Below are positions 18,374 through 26,187 of a DNA stretch of 64,000 nt, one piece after another. The DNA lies in contig NZ_JBHTMU010000001.1 in assembly GCF_042679605.1 (NCBI RefSeq), positions 62,001 to 126,000 of the forward strand. Reading direction: 5' to 3'. The notes under the pieces were generated by a model. The model was not told the DNA's origin. It did no database searches and was given only the letters and a program-made list of their open reading frames with translations. The position numbers and the translations under genes were made by a program. Source of the stretch: Litorisediminicola beolgyonensis (GTDB lineage Bacteria > Pseudomonadota > Alphaproteobacteria > Rhodobacterales > Rhodobacteraceae). Position 1 is the stretch's first letter. Each line of letters opens with the position of its first letter.

Positions 18374-19414
18374 TCAGCCGTTGGTATAGGGCGCGCCGGC
18401 CTGGTTGATGACCGAGTTGTACTCGCGGAAGATCGACACGATCTTCTGGTGCACTTCGCCTTCCTGGGCGATCTCGTCCCAGAAGGTCTTGGCCGCTTCT
18501 TCGACCTGCATCCACTCATCGGCGGGAACCGAGCGCAGCTCGAGCTTGTCGCCGGTCGCGCGCAGGCGGGCCTCGCCGCCCCAGTACCACTGGTTGCGAT
18601 AGGTGTGGCCGGCCTCGATCCCGGCCATGACGACCGATTTCAGGTGCTCGGGCAGCTCGGCCCAGCGCTCCTGGTTGACGAAGAACGAGCCGATCCAGGC
18701 GCCGGAGATGTTGTTGGTCAGGAAGTAGTCGGTCACATCCGCCCAGCCGACGGTGTAATCCTCGGTGATGCCCGACCACGCCATGCCGTCAAGCTCGCCG
18801 GTCTGAACTGCGACCTCGGCGTCTTCGTAGGGGATGTTCACCGGCACCACGCCGAACTGCGCGAGGAACCGGCCCGCGGTGGGGAAGGTGTAGAGCTTCA
18901 GCCCGTCGAGATCGGAGACCGAGGTGATTTCCTTCTTGGTGTTGAAGTTGCACGGATCCTGACCGGCGGCCGAGAGCCACTGCACGCCAACCTTGGCGTA
19001 TTCGTCGCGCCAGATATCGGCGAGACCGTACTGGTTGAAGAGCACGGGCACGTCGAGGATGTGCTTGGTCGCGAAGGGGAAGTAGCCGCCGAAGACGCGC
19101 AGCGGCGTGGGCGAGGCCATGCTGTCGTCGTCCGAATGCACGCCGTCGATGGTGCCGCGCTGCAGCGCCTGGAAGAGCTCGCCCGTGGGCACGATCTGGT
19201 CGGCATAGAACAGCTCGACCTCGAGCTCGCCATTGGCGTTGGCGTTGATGTAGTCGATGATCGGCTTGGTCACCTGCTCGCCGAGCGCGGCGCCGGCATA
19301 GGTCTGGAAGCGCCAGCGGATCGGCTCCTGCGCATGGGCGATGGAGGGGGCGGCGAGGGCCGCGGGGCCCGCGAGGGCCGCGCCTTTGAGCATCTTGCGT
19401 CGGGTCAGGGTCAT
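18374..19414 (-). CDS. TRAP transporter solute-binding protein (DctP type)
   Basis: A 346-residue periplasmic receptor. The N-terminus has a twin-arginine motif (TRRKMLKG, Arg5-Arg6) and an Ala-rich hydrophobic core with cleavage after AHA, so Tat export is likely. The mature part has the DctP pattern: an Arg near the middle of the second domain, GLKLYTFPTAGRFLAQFG, GELDGMAWSG, and YFLTNNISGAWIGSFFVNQ. TRAP receptors usually bind organic acids through this Arg, but some bind other zwitterions such as ectoine. It lies downstream of the membrane subunits and upstream of the ligase. Confidence 0.9.
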   Translation of the reverse strand: MTLTRRKMLKGAALAGPAALAAPSIAHAQEPIRWRFQTYAGAALGEQVTKPIIDYINANANGELEVELFYADQIVPTGELFQALQRGTIDGVHSDDDSMASPTPLRVFGGYFPFATKHILDVPVLFNQYGLADIWRDEYAKVGVQWLSAAGQDPCNFNTKKEITSVSDLDGLKLYTFPTAGRFLAQFGVVPVNIPYEDAEVAVQTGELDGMAWSGITEDYTVGWADVTDYFLTNNISGAWIGSFFVNQERWAELPEHLKSVVMAGIEAGHTYRNQWYWGGEARLRATGDKLELRSVPADEWMQVEEAAKTFWDEIAQEGEVHQKIVSIFREYNSVINQAGAPYTNG

Positions 19415-19468
19415 TTCATCAATCTCCTTGTCGGGTTATTTGAGGCCGGTTTGCCCGGCTCTTCGGGA

Positions 19469-20797
19469 TCAGTTTCCGTAGACCTGGCTGGGCAGCCAGA
19501 GCGCGATCTGGGGAAAGATCATCACCAGCGCCAGCGCCAGGATCATCACTCCGACGAAGGGGATGATCGAACGGTAGATGTCGCGGATGGTGATCTCGGG
19601 CGGGGCCATCGCCCGCATCAGAAATAGGTTATAGCCGAAGGGCGGCGTCATGTAGGCGATCTGGCAGGTGATGGTGTAGAGCACACCGTACCACACCAGA
19701 TCGAAGCCGAGCGCACCGACGAGCGGGACGTAGAGCGGCGCGACGATCACCAGCATGGCCGTATCGTCGAGAAAGGTGCCCATCAACAGGAATGACAGCT
19801 GCATCAGGATCAGAATGATCCAGGGGTTCAGGCCCCATTTCTCGGTGAAGAGATCCTCGATCGCCTTGACCGCGCCCAGTCCGTCGAACACCGCCCCGAA
19901 GGCCAGCGCGGCCAGGATGATCCACATGAACATGCAGGTGATGGCGAGGGTCTGGCGGACGCTCGTCTCGAACACCGTCCAGGTCATCCGGCGCTTCAGC
20001 ACCGCGGCGACGAAGGCCGCGATGGCGCCGATGGCCGAGCTTTCGACGAGGCTCGTCCAGCCGTTCACGAAGGGCACCATCATCACCGCGAAGATCACCA
20101 CCGGCAGAAGGCCCGCGCGCAGGAGGCGGAGCTTCTCGGCCCAGGTGATCTCGGCCCGTTCCTCTTCCGAGAGGGTGGGTCCGAGCGAGGGCGTGATCTT
20201 GCAGCGGATCACGATGTAGAGGACGAAAAGCGCCGCCATCATCAGGCCCGGGAGGGCGCCCGCCAGCCAGAGCTGGCCCACCGGCTGGCGCGCGATCATC
20301 GCGTAAAGGACCAGCACGACCGAGGGCGGCACGAGGATCCCGAGCGAGCTTCCTGCCTGGATTACCCCGGTGACCATGAGCTTGTCGTAATTGCGTTTCA
20401 GAAGCTCCGGCAGCGCGATGGTCGCGCCGATGGCCATGCCCGCGACCGAGAGGCCATTCATCGCCGAGATCAGCACCATCAGCCCGATGGTCCCGATGGC
20501 GAGACCGCCCGAAAGCCCGCCCATCCAGACATGGAACATGCGGTAGAGATCGTCGGCGATCTTCGATTCCGACAGCACGTAGCCCATGAAGATGAACATC
20601 GGCAGGGTCAGGAGCGGATACCACCGCATAACCTTGATCGCGGCGGAAAACCCGATGTCGTAGCCGCCGCGGTCGCCCCAGAGCAGGATCGCCGCCATCA
20701 CCGCGACGAAGCCGATCGCGCCGAAGACGCGCTGACCGGTGAAGAGCATCACCATCATCGTCGAGAACATGAGAAGGGCGATCAGCTCATAGGGCAT
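19469..20797 (-). CDS. TRAP transporter large permease subunit (DctM type)
   Basis: A 442-residue membrane protein with about 11-12 hydrophobic helices, including the repeat-bearing motifs GYVLSESKIADDLYRMFHVW, NGLSVAGMAIG and GSSLGILVPPSVVLVLY. It forms the ion-coupled translocation channel with the small subunit. Its start overlaps the end of the DctQ gene by 11 bases. It is one of four transport and hydrolase genes that are tightly coupled at the head of the operon. Confidence 0.93.
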   Translation of the reverse strand: MPYELIALLMFSTMMVMLFTGQRVFGAIGFVAVMAAILLWGDRGGYDIGFSAAIKVMRWYPLLTLPMFIFMGYVLSESKIADDLYRMFHVWMGGLSGGLAIGTIGLMVLISAMNGLSVAGMAIGATIALPELLKRNYDKLMVTGVIQAGSSLGILVPPSVVLVLYAMIARQPVGQLWLAGALPGLMMAALFVLYIVIRCKITPSLGPTLSEEERAEITWAEKLRLLRAGLLPVVIFAVMMVPFVNGWTSLVESSAIGAIAAFVAAVLKRRMTWTVFETSVRQTLAITCMFMWIILAALAFGAVFDGLGAVKAIEDLFTEKWGLNPWIILILMQLSFLLMGTFLDDTAMLVIVAPLYVPLVGALGFDLVWYGVLYTITCQIAYMTPPFGYNLFLMRAMAPPEITIRDIYRSIIPFVGVMILALALVMIFPQIALWLPSQVYGN

Positions 20798-21335
20798 CGC
20801 CTTGCTCCTCGTTCTGATGGCGCACGGGCGTGCCGGTGCGGATGAAGAGGATGTCCTTGAAGAGCTCCGAGATCGCCTGCAGCAACATCAGGAAGATACC
20901 CGCGCACATGATCGTCTTGATCGGCCAGAGATAGGGTCTCCAGGCGGACGGGCTCCGCTCGCCGCCATACTGGAAGCTGTAGATCGTGCTGTCGATCCCG
21001 CCCCAGAGGAGGACGCCCAGATAGGCGATCAGGAAGAGGACGGTGAAGCTGTCTGTCCAGGCCTTCTTGCGCGGCGTAAGCTCGCCATAGAGGAGGTCCA
21101 TGCGGACATTGGCGCCCATCTGCATCGCGAACGGCCCACCAAGGATGTAGTAGCCGACCATGACGAACTGCGCCATTTCCAGCGTCCAGAGCGTCGGCGT
21201 GAAGAAGGTCTTGTTGATCGACGAGATCAGCAGGATGCCCATCAGCACGAAAATCCCGAACATGATCACCCGGCCGAGCCCGTAGTTGAACGCGTCCACC
21301 CAGCGGACGTATTTGCGCATCGCGGTGTCAAGCAT
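20787..21335 (-). CDS. TRAP transporter small permease subunit (DctQ type)
   Basis: A 182-residue protein with four predicted membrane helices (about 12-36, 48-66, 93-115, 138-160), the standard DctQ length. It begins MLDTAMRKYVRWVDAFNYG and overlaps the upstream amidohydrolase gene by eight bases and the DctM gene by 11. The order Q-M-P with the receptor last is one of the usual TRAP arrangements. Confidence 0.88.
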   Translation of the reverse strand: MLDTAMRKYVRWVDAFNYGLGRVIMFGIFVLMGILLISSINKTFFTPTLWTLEMAQFVMVGYYILGGPFAMQMGANVRMDLLYGELTPRKKAWTDSFTVLFLIAYLGVLLWGGIDSTIYSFQYGGERSPSAWRPYLWPIKTIMCAGIFLMLLQAISELFKDILFIRTGTPVRHQNEEQGDAL

Positions 21336-22113
21336 CGTGGCGCGTCCGCTCAGGCGTGACCGCGAGCACGGTCGCGAGCGCGCGGGCGAGATGCTCGGCC
21401 ACGCGCCGGACCCCGGCCTCGTCGGCGATCAGGTCGTTGCGGATCTCGATCATCGCGTTGCTCCGTCCCGCGCGCGTTCCGTGCCGTTCGAGCGTGTGCG
21501 TCACGCCATCGGCCGCGGAATAAGGCGCGTTCAGTTCCGAGAGGAACCCGCCTTCGACCTTGGAAGCGGTCAGAAGCGCCTGGGCGAGCCTGTCATCCGC
21601 GTCGTGCAGAAAGCCCAACTCGGTCGCGCGGCGCGCGCCGTCGAAGACGGGCGTGAAGCTGTGGATGGTGATGAGCGGCGTGTCCCCGCGCGCGGCGAGA
21701 ACGCGCTCGGCTTCGGTGTGGAACGGGTGGTAGAGCGCGTCTATCCGCGCGGTGCGGGCGGCGTCGGCCAGATCGGCATTGCCGGGAATGGCGACCCGCT
21801 CGGATTTCGCGGGGATGGCGCTCGCCGCTTCGGGCGGGCGGTTGAGATCGTAGACCAGCCGCGAGAACCGCGCGGCGAGGAGCGGGGCGCGGAAGGCTTC
21901 GGCCAGGGCTGCCGCGACCTTCCGCGCTCCGGGATCCCAGGCGGCGTGGCTCAGGCGGTCTTCCGGCAGCAGGCCGAGATCGCCGAGAGCCGCCGGGATC
22001 CGCGCGCTCGCATGTTCGCAGATCAGGACCAGAGGCGCGTCCGGAGCGCCGTCTTCAAGCTCGAAGGCCGGGCCGTCTGCGGGAGAAAGAATCTGTTCCG
22101 GTTCTGCGTTCAT
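21328..22113 (-). CDS. N-formylglutamate amidohydrolase family protein
   Basis: A 261-residue protein of the FGase family (the HutG-type fold). LVLICEHASARIPA, AWDPGARKVAAALAEAF, SRLVYDLNRP, TIHSFTPVF and MIEIRNDLI are the conserved blocks; the His and Glu residues in them bind zinc. Family members remove the formyl group of N-formylglutamate or hydrolyse related N-acyl amino acids. I place the start at the ATG at 22113; the frame is open further upstream to 22203, but that part overlaps the regulatory palindrome. As first gene of the operon, with no histidine genes near, its substrate is probably a glutamate-derived amide of this pathway. Confidence 0.8.
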   Translation of the reverse strand: MNAEPEQILSPADGPAFELEDGAPDAPLVLICEHASARIPAALGDLGLLPEDRLSHAAWDPGARKVAAALAEAFRAPLLAARFSRLVYDLNRPPEAASAIPAKSERVAIPGNADLADAARTARIDALYHPFHTEAERVLAARGDTPLITIHSFTPVFDGARRATELGFLHDADDRLAQALLTASKVEGGFLSELNAPYSAADGVTHTLERHGTRAGRSNAMIEIRNDLIADEAGVRRVAEHLARALATVLAVTPERTRHDA

Positions 22114-22154
22114 GGGGCGAGCAGACGACAGCGGTCGCCGCGCTGTCAACATGT

Positions 22155-22168
22155 TTCTGTAGACAGAA
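22155..22168. promoter_or_regulatory. Perfect dyad in the divergent control region (candidate RpiR operator)
   Basis: TTCTGT-AG-ACAGAA lies in the 122-base gap between the divergent MurR/RpiR gene and the TRAP operon. A TGTAAT box at 22186-22191 could be the -10 of the regulator gene, which would put the dyad around its -35. MurR/RpiR repressors bind such short dyads, so this is a reasonable operator candidate. Confidence 0.45.
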
Positions 22169-22235
22169 GAACAAACTCGCGTAGTCTGTAATGAAGTGAA
22201 CAAAGGCTGATCGCAGACGCGAGAGGAGAGCGGCG

Positions 22236-23105
22236 ATGACCTCGGGCCCGGCGCTGGTGAAAGACCTTCTGCACGCGGCGACCGACCGGCTGACCGGTGC
22301 CGAGCGACAGGTGGCCGACGCGCTCTTGCGTGACTACCCGATGGCCGGGCTCGAGAGCGTGACGCGGCTGGCCGAACAGGCCGCGGTCTCGGGTCCGACC
22401 GTGCTGCGGCTGGCGCGCAAACTGGGCTTCGACGGCTTTCCCGAACTGCAGGCCGCGCTCCGCGCCGAGATGGCGGATCAGATCAAGAAGCCGTCGCTGA
22501 AACGCGATGCGCGCTCGGGCGCGGAGGCGGGGCATGTGCTGCACCGTTTCGCGGATGCCGTCGCGGCGAATATCGCGGGAACGCTGGAGCGGCTCGATCT
22601 CGACCGGTTCGACGCCATCGCCGAGATGCTGGGCGACGACACGCGGCCGGTCTTCATCGCGGGCGGCCGGATTACCCGGGCGAACGCCACCTATTTCCAG
22701 AACCACCTGCAGATCATCCGCCCCGGCGTGGTCGAGCTGAGCGCGTCGCCCTCGGTCTGGCCGCAATACATCCTCGATATGGGGCCGGGCACGGTGCTCG
22801 TCCTCTTCGATATCCGCCGCTACGAGAAGGACCTCCAGAAGCTCGCGCAGCTCGCGGTCGAGCGCGGCGCCGAGGTGGTGCTCTTCACCGACCAATGGGG
22901 CTCGCCCATTGCGTCGATTGCCGCGCAGGTCGTCAATGCGCGGGTCGAGGCGCCCTCGAACTGGGATTCGACGCTGGCGGTCATGCTGGTGATCGAGGCG
23001 CTCATCGCCGCGGTCCAGGCCCGCCGCTGGGACGAGAGCCGCGAGCGGATCGAGGCGCTCGAGGGAATGTTCTCGACCACCCGGGTCTTCCGGAGCTTTT
23101 CCTGA
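22236..23105 (+). CDS. MurR/RpiR family transcriptional regulator
   Basis: A 289-residue protein with an N-terminal helix-turn-helix (TRLAEQAAVSGPTVLRLARKL, about residues 42-62) and a C-terminal SIS sugar-isomerase-like effector domain (GRITRANATYFQNHLQ and VLFDIRRYEKDLQKLAQLA). GGAGA precedes the ATG. It is divergent from the TRAP/ligase operon and the only regulator gene near it, so it most likely controls that operon. SIS domains usually bind phosphosugars or amino sugars, which sits awkwardly with an amine substrate; the effector may be unrelated to sugars. Confidence 0.88.
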   Translation: MTSGPALVKDLLHAATDRLTGAERQVADALLRDYPMAGLESVTRLAEQAAVSGPTVLRLARKLGFDGFPELQAALRAEMADQIKKPSLKRDARSGAEAGHVLHRFADAVAANIAGTLERLDLDRFDAIAEMLGDDTRPVFIAGGRITRANATYFQNHLQIIRPGVVELSASPSVWPQYILDMGPGTVLVLFDIRRYEKDLQKLAQLAVERGAEVVLFTDQWGSPIASIAAQVVNARVEAPSNWDSTLAVMLVIEALIAAVQARRWDESRERIEALEGMFSTTRVFRSFS

Positions 23106-23117
23106 CGGACGGCGCGT

Positions 23118-23729
23118 TCAGCGGCGCAGCATCGCCTTGATCGCCTGTGCGTGGGCCGGGACGGCGGCGATGGTGTCGGCCGCAAGCGTCCGCGCTTCCG
23201 GCAGCAGGTTTGCGGGCTCGACGATGCGGTCGATCAGGCCCCAGGTCCGGGCCTCGTCGGCGGGGATCTTCTGACCGGCCATCAGGATCATCTTCGCGCG
23301 CGCCGGACCGACCAGCGCCGAGAGGCGCGGCGGATCCGAGGGCTGGGGCAGGAAACCCAGCTTCATCACCGGGTAGAAAAGCTTGGCGCCAGGCACCGCA
23401 AGGCGCAGGTCGCAGGCGAGGATCATCCCCATCGCGCCGCCCGCGACGGTGCCGTTGAGCGCGGCGATGGAGATGCCCGGAAACCCGGCGATGGCCCCCG
23501 ACAGCCGCTCCCAGAGCGGCGAGAGCGCAAGCCCCGCCCGCGCCGCTTCGAGGTCGGCACCGGCGGAAAACACCGATCCCGCGCCGGTCAGGAGAAGCGC
23601 GGGCATCGCGCCGCCGCTCTCAACCGCCTCGCAAAGCTGCGCCAGCATGTCCTCGGTCAGGGAATTGGCCTTGTCCTGCCGGTCAATGGTGATCTGCCGC
23701 AGCCCGTCCTCGTCGGAAACCCGGATCAT
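23118..23729 (-). CDS. Enoyl-CoA hydratase/isomerase family protein
   Basis: A 203-residue crotonase-fold protein, shorter than the usual 255-260. It has the oxyanion-hole segments GAGSVFSAGADLE (about 47-59) and NGTVAGGAMGMILACDLRLA. The Glu residues of true hydratases are not obvious, and the C-terminal helical part is short. Its ATG overlaps the end of the SDR gene by four bases. The pair could act on a CoA ester, but the short length leaves the reaction open. Confidence 0.8.
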   Translation of the reverse strand: MIRVSDEDGLRQITIDRQDKANSLTEDMLAQLCEAVESGGAMPALLLTGAGSVFSAGADLEAARAGLALSPLWERLSGAIAGFPGISIAALNGTVAGGAMGMILACDLRLAVPGAKLFYPVMKLGFLPQPSDPPRLSALVGPARAKMILMAGQKIPADEARTWGLIDRIVEPANLLPEARTLAADTIAAVPAHAQAIKAMLRR

Positions 23730-24478
23730 GCCAGGCCCAGCTCGGACCGGATGCCCTCGTCGCGCAGCGAGACCTCGTCGCCCTTGAAGCGGTCGGCCTC
23801 GGGGCCGCACATCCAGACCAGGGCGCGCGCAACCCATTCGGGCGGTATGTGATCGGACCAGTCGAGCTGGCTGATGCGGTTGACGCCGGAGGCCTTGATC
23901 TCCTTCTGCATCTGCGTCGCGACCGTTCCGGGCGACAGCGACAGCGCGCGGATGCCTTTCTCGCCGTATTCGCGATGCGCCATCCGGGTCAGCATCCACG
24001 CTCCGGCCTTCGAGGCACAGTAATGCGACCAGCCCTCGTTCGGGCCATGCGCCGCGCCCGATCCGATGGTCAGGATCGTGCCGTGGCCCTGGCCGAGCAT
24101 GACCGGCAGCACCGCGCGGATGCCGTGAAAGACGCCCTTGAGGTTGATGTCGATCACCTGGCCCCAGGCCTCGGGGTCGGCCTCGGCCATGAAGGCGACG
24201 GGCTCGATCACCCCGGCATTGTTCACGAGGACGTCGATGGCCCCGCCAAAGGCTTCCTGAGTGCGGGCGACGGCCTGCTGCACCTCCCAGTAGCGGGAGA
24301 CGTCGCAGGGAATGGCGATGGCGCGCTCGCCGATCTCGCCCGCGAGGGTGGCGATGGCGTCGGCGCCGCGGGCGGTGAGCGCGACATTGGCACCGGCCTC
24401 GGCAAAGGCGCGGGCCGCGGCCTCGCCGATGCCGCGGCTCGCGCCGGTGATCAGAACGGTCTTTCCGGACAGGGACAT
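23726..24478 (-). CDS. Short-chain dehydrogenase/reductase (SDR)
   Basis: A 250-residue classical SDR. TGASRGIG (about 11-18) binds the cofactor, NNAG follows at about 87-90, and the catalytic set is the Ser of IGSGAAHG and YCASK (Tyr-x3-Lys). The C-terminal region has LSPGTVATQM and a trailing substrate lid. It is translationally coupled to the enoyl-CoA hydratase family gene. Substrate unknown. Confidence 0.88.
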   Translation of the reverse strand: MSLSGKTVLITGASRGIGEAAARAFAEAGANVALTARGADAIATLAGEIGERAIAIPCDVSRYWEVQQAVARTQEAFGGAIDVLVNNAGVIEPVAFMAEADPEAWGQVIDINLKGVFHGIRAVLPVMLGQGHGTILTIGSGAAHGPNEGWSHYCASKAGAWMLTRMAHREYGEKGIRALSLSPGTVATQMQKEIKASGVNRISQLDWSDHIPPEWVARALVWMCGPEADRFKGDEVSLRDEGIRSELGLA

Positions 24479-24616
24479 AGCGCAGCCTTTCCGTGTTAAG
24501 CGGTCGCGTTCGTGTTACCGGGGCCTCCGCCGTCGGTCCAGCCCCTTGACCCCGGACCGGCAAGACACGACTCTGTCGGCGACGGGACACCCTATTTCCA
24601 TGGAAGGATTGTTTGC

Positions 24617-26152
24617 ATGGGCATTTCACTCTCCGCGCGCCGCGTTCTGGCGCTGACCGCTCCGGCTGCGCTCCTGGCTCTCAGCGGTCCGGCCGCCGCC
24701 CTGACCGCAAACGAGGCCTGGAGCGATCTTCAAACCTATCTCCAGAGCTTCGGCTATTCGGTGGACGCGCAGGTGTCGGAAGAGAGCGGATCGGTCGTGG
24801 TCACCGATCTGGTGGCCAGCCAGAACATCGACGAAGGCAGCTTCGCGATGGAGATGCCCGGACCCGTCATGACCTTTACCGAACAGGGCGACGGGACGGT
24901 GGCGATGGTCATTCCCGAAAGCCAGGACATCAACGTCACGGCGGTGCCGGACGAGGGCGACACGATGAACATCGCGCTCAACCTGGCGACCTCGGCCTTC
25001 TCGACAGTGATCTCCGGCGAGCCGGGCGACGTCACCTGGACCTATGACGGCGACAGCATGCGCGTGTCGCTTCTGAGCGTCGAGGGCGCGCCGGACGATG
25101 CGGGCGCCGAGGACATGACCTTCTCGGCGACGCTCGAGGATATCGAGGGCACCAGCCGGATGCAGGGCGGCGATCTGCGGCAGATGATGCAGGAGCTGAC
25201 CGCCGCACGGCTGACCTACGAGCTTCAGGGCACCGATGACGAGACCGAGGAAGAGGTGGCCTTCGCCGGGACCGCGACGGGCTTCCGCATGACCTCGGAT
25301 ACCGCGCTGCCCGCCGATGTCGATCCCGAGGACATGCAGGCGATGATCGAGGCCGGGTTCGCGGTGTCAGCGACCATCGCATCGGATGCGAGCGCCGGGA
25401 CCTTCTCGGTCAACGGGCCGGAGGGCAACGGATCGGGCGAGACCACCAGCGGGCCGGGTCGGCTGAGCTTCCAGCTCGACGGCACGACGCTTCTCTACGA
25501 GGTCGCGAGCGAGGATATCGCGGTGGCCTTCACCGCGCCGGATTTCCCGTTCCCGATCAATTTCGCGGGCTCGGAGATGTCGACCAAGTTCCGCATTCCC
25601 GTCGCCGTCTCCGAGGAGATGCAGCCGGTCGAGATGTCTCTGGTTCTGGCCGATCTGACCGTGTCCGACATGCTCTGGTCGATATTCGATCCCGAGGCGG
25701 TGCTGCCGCGCGATCCTGCAACGCTCGCGATCCATCTGGCGGGCGAGGTCAAGCCCAAGGGCAGCTTCTTCAACCCCGAGGACATGTCCGAGATGGCCGA
25801 AAGCGACGAGGTTCCCGCCGAGCTTGGCGAGATGCGCCTCGAGGTGCTGACGCTCAAGGCCGCCGGGGCCGAGCTGAACGGCGTGGGCGCGTTCACCTTC
25901 GACAACAGCGATCTGGAGACCTTCGACGGCATGCCGCGCCCCGAGGGTGAGATCCGCCTGAGCCTCACCGGGGCCAACGCGCTGATCGACAAGCTCGTGT
26001 CGCTGGGCTTCGTCGGCGCACAAGAGGCGATGGGCGCGCGGATGATGATGTCGATGTTCGCGGTTCCGGGCGAGGGCGAGGACAGCCTCACCTCGACGAT
26101 CGAGGTCAATGAGGACGGCCAGGTTCTGGCCAACGGTCAGCGCATCCGCTGA
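24617..26152 (+). CDS. DUF2125 domain-containing exported protein
   Basis: A 511-residue protein with a signal peptide (MGISLSARRVLALTAPAAL, Ala-rich core, cleavage after AAA) followed by a long, acidic, beta-rich mature part. The closing repeat of the form -LTSTIEVNEDGQVLANGQR- fits DUF2125, a family found in Rhodobacterales and Rhizobiales. The mature protein is rich in Asp, Glu and Met and has only a few aromatic residues. I see no catalytic motif. It is divergent from the SDR gene and convergent with the hydroxylase gene. Function unknown; probably periplasmic. Confidence 0.78.
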   Translation: MGISLSARRVLALTAPAALLALSGPAAALTANEAWSDLQTYLQSFGYSVDAQVSEESGSVVVTDLVASQNIDEGSFAMEMPGPVMTFTEQGDGTVAMVIPESQDINVTAVPDEGDTMNIALNLATSAFSTVISGEPGDVTWTYDGDSMRVSLLSVEGAPDDAGAEDMTFSATLEDIEGTSRMQGGDLRQMMQELTAARLTYELQGTDDETEEEVAFAGTATGFRMTSDTALPADVDPEDMQAMIEAGFAVSATIASDASAGTFSVNGPEGNGSGETTSGPGRLSFQLDGTTLLYEVASEDIAVAFTAPDFPFPINFAGSEMSTKFRIPVAVSEEMQPVEMSLVLADLTVSDMLWSIFDPEAVLPRDPATLAIHLAGEVKPKGSFFNPEDMSEMAESDEVPAELGEMRLEVLTLKAAGAELNGVGAFTFDNSDLETFDGMPRPEGEIRLSLTGANALIDKLVSLGFVGAQEAMGARMMMSMFAVPGEGEDSLTSTIEVNEDGQVLANGQRIR

Positions 26153-26187
26153 CCGGGTGTGTCCGGCCTCTGTCGGATCCGCTGCGC

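Noticed and set aside
17027..19627. An 866-codon plus-strand frame
   Set aside because: Antisense to the ligase and the TRAP receptor, spanning two genes with clear family motifs.
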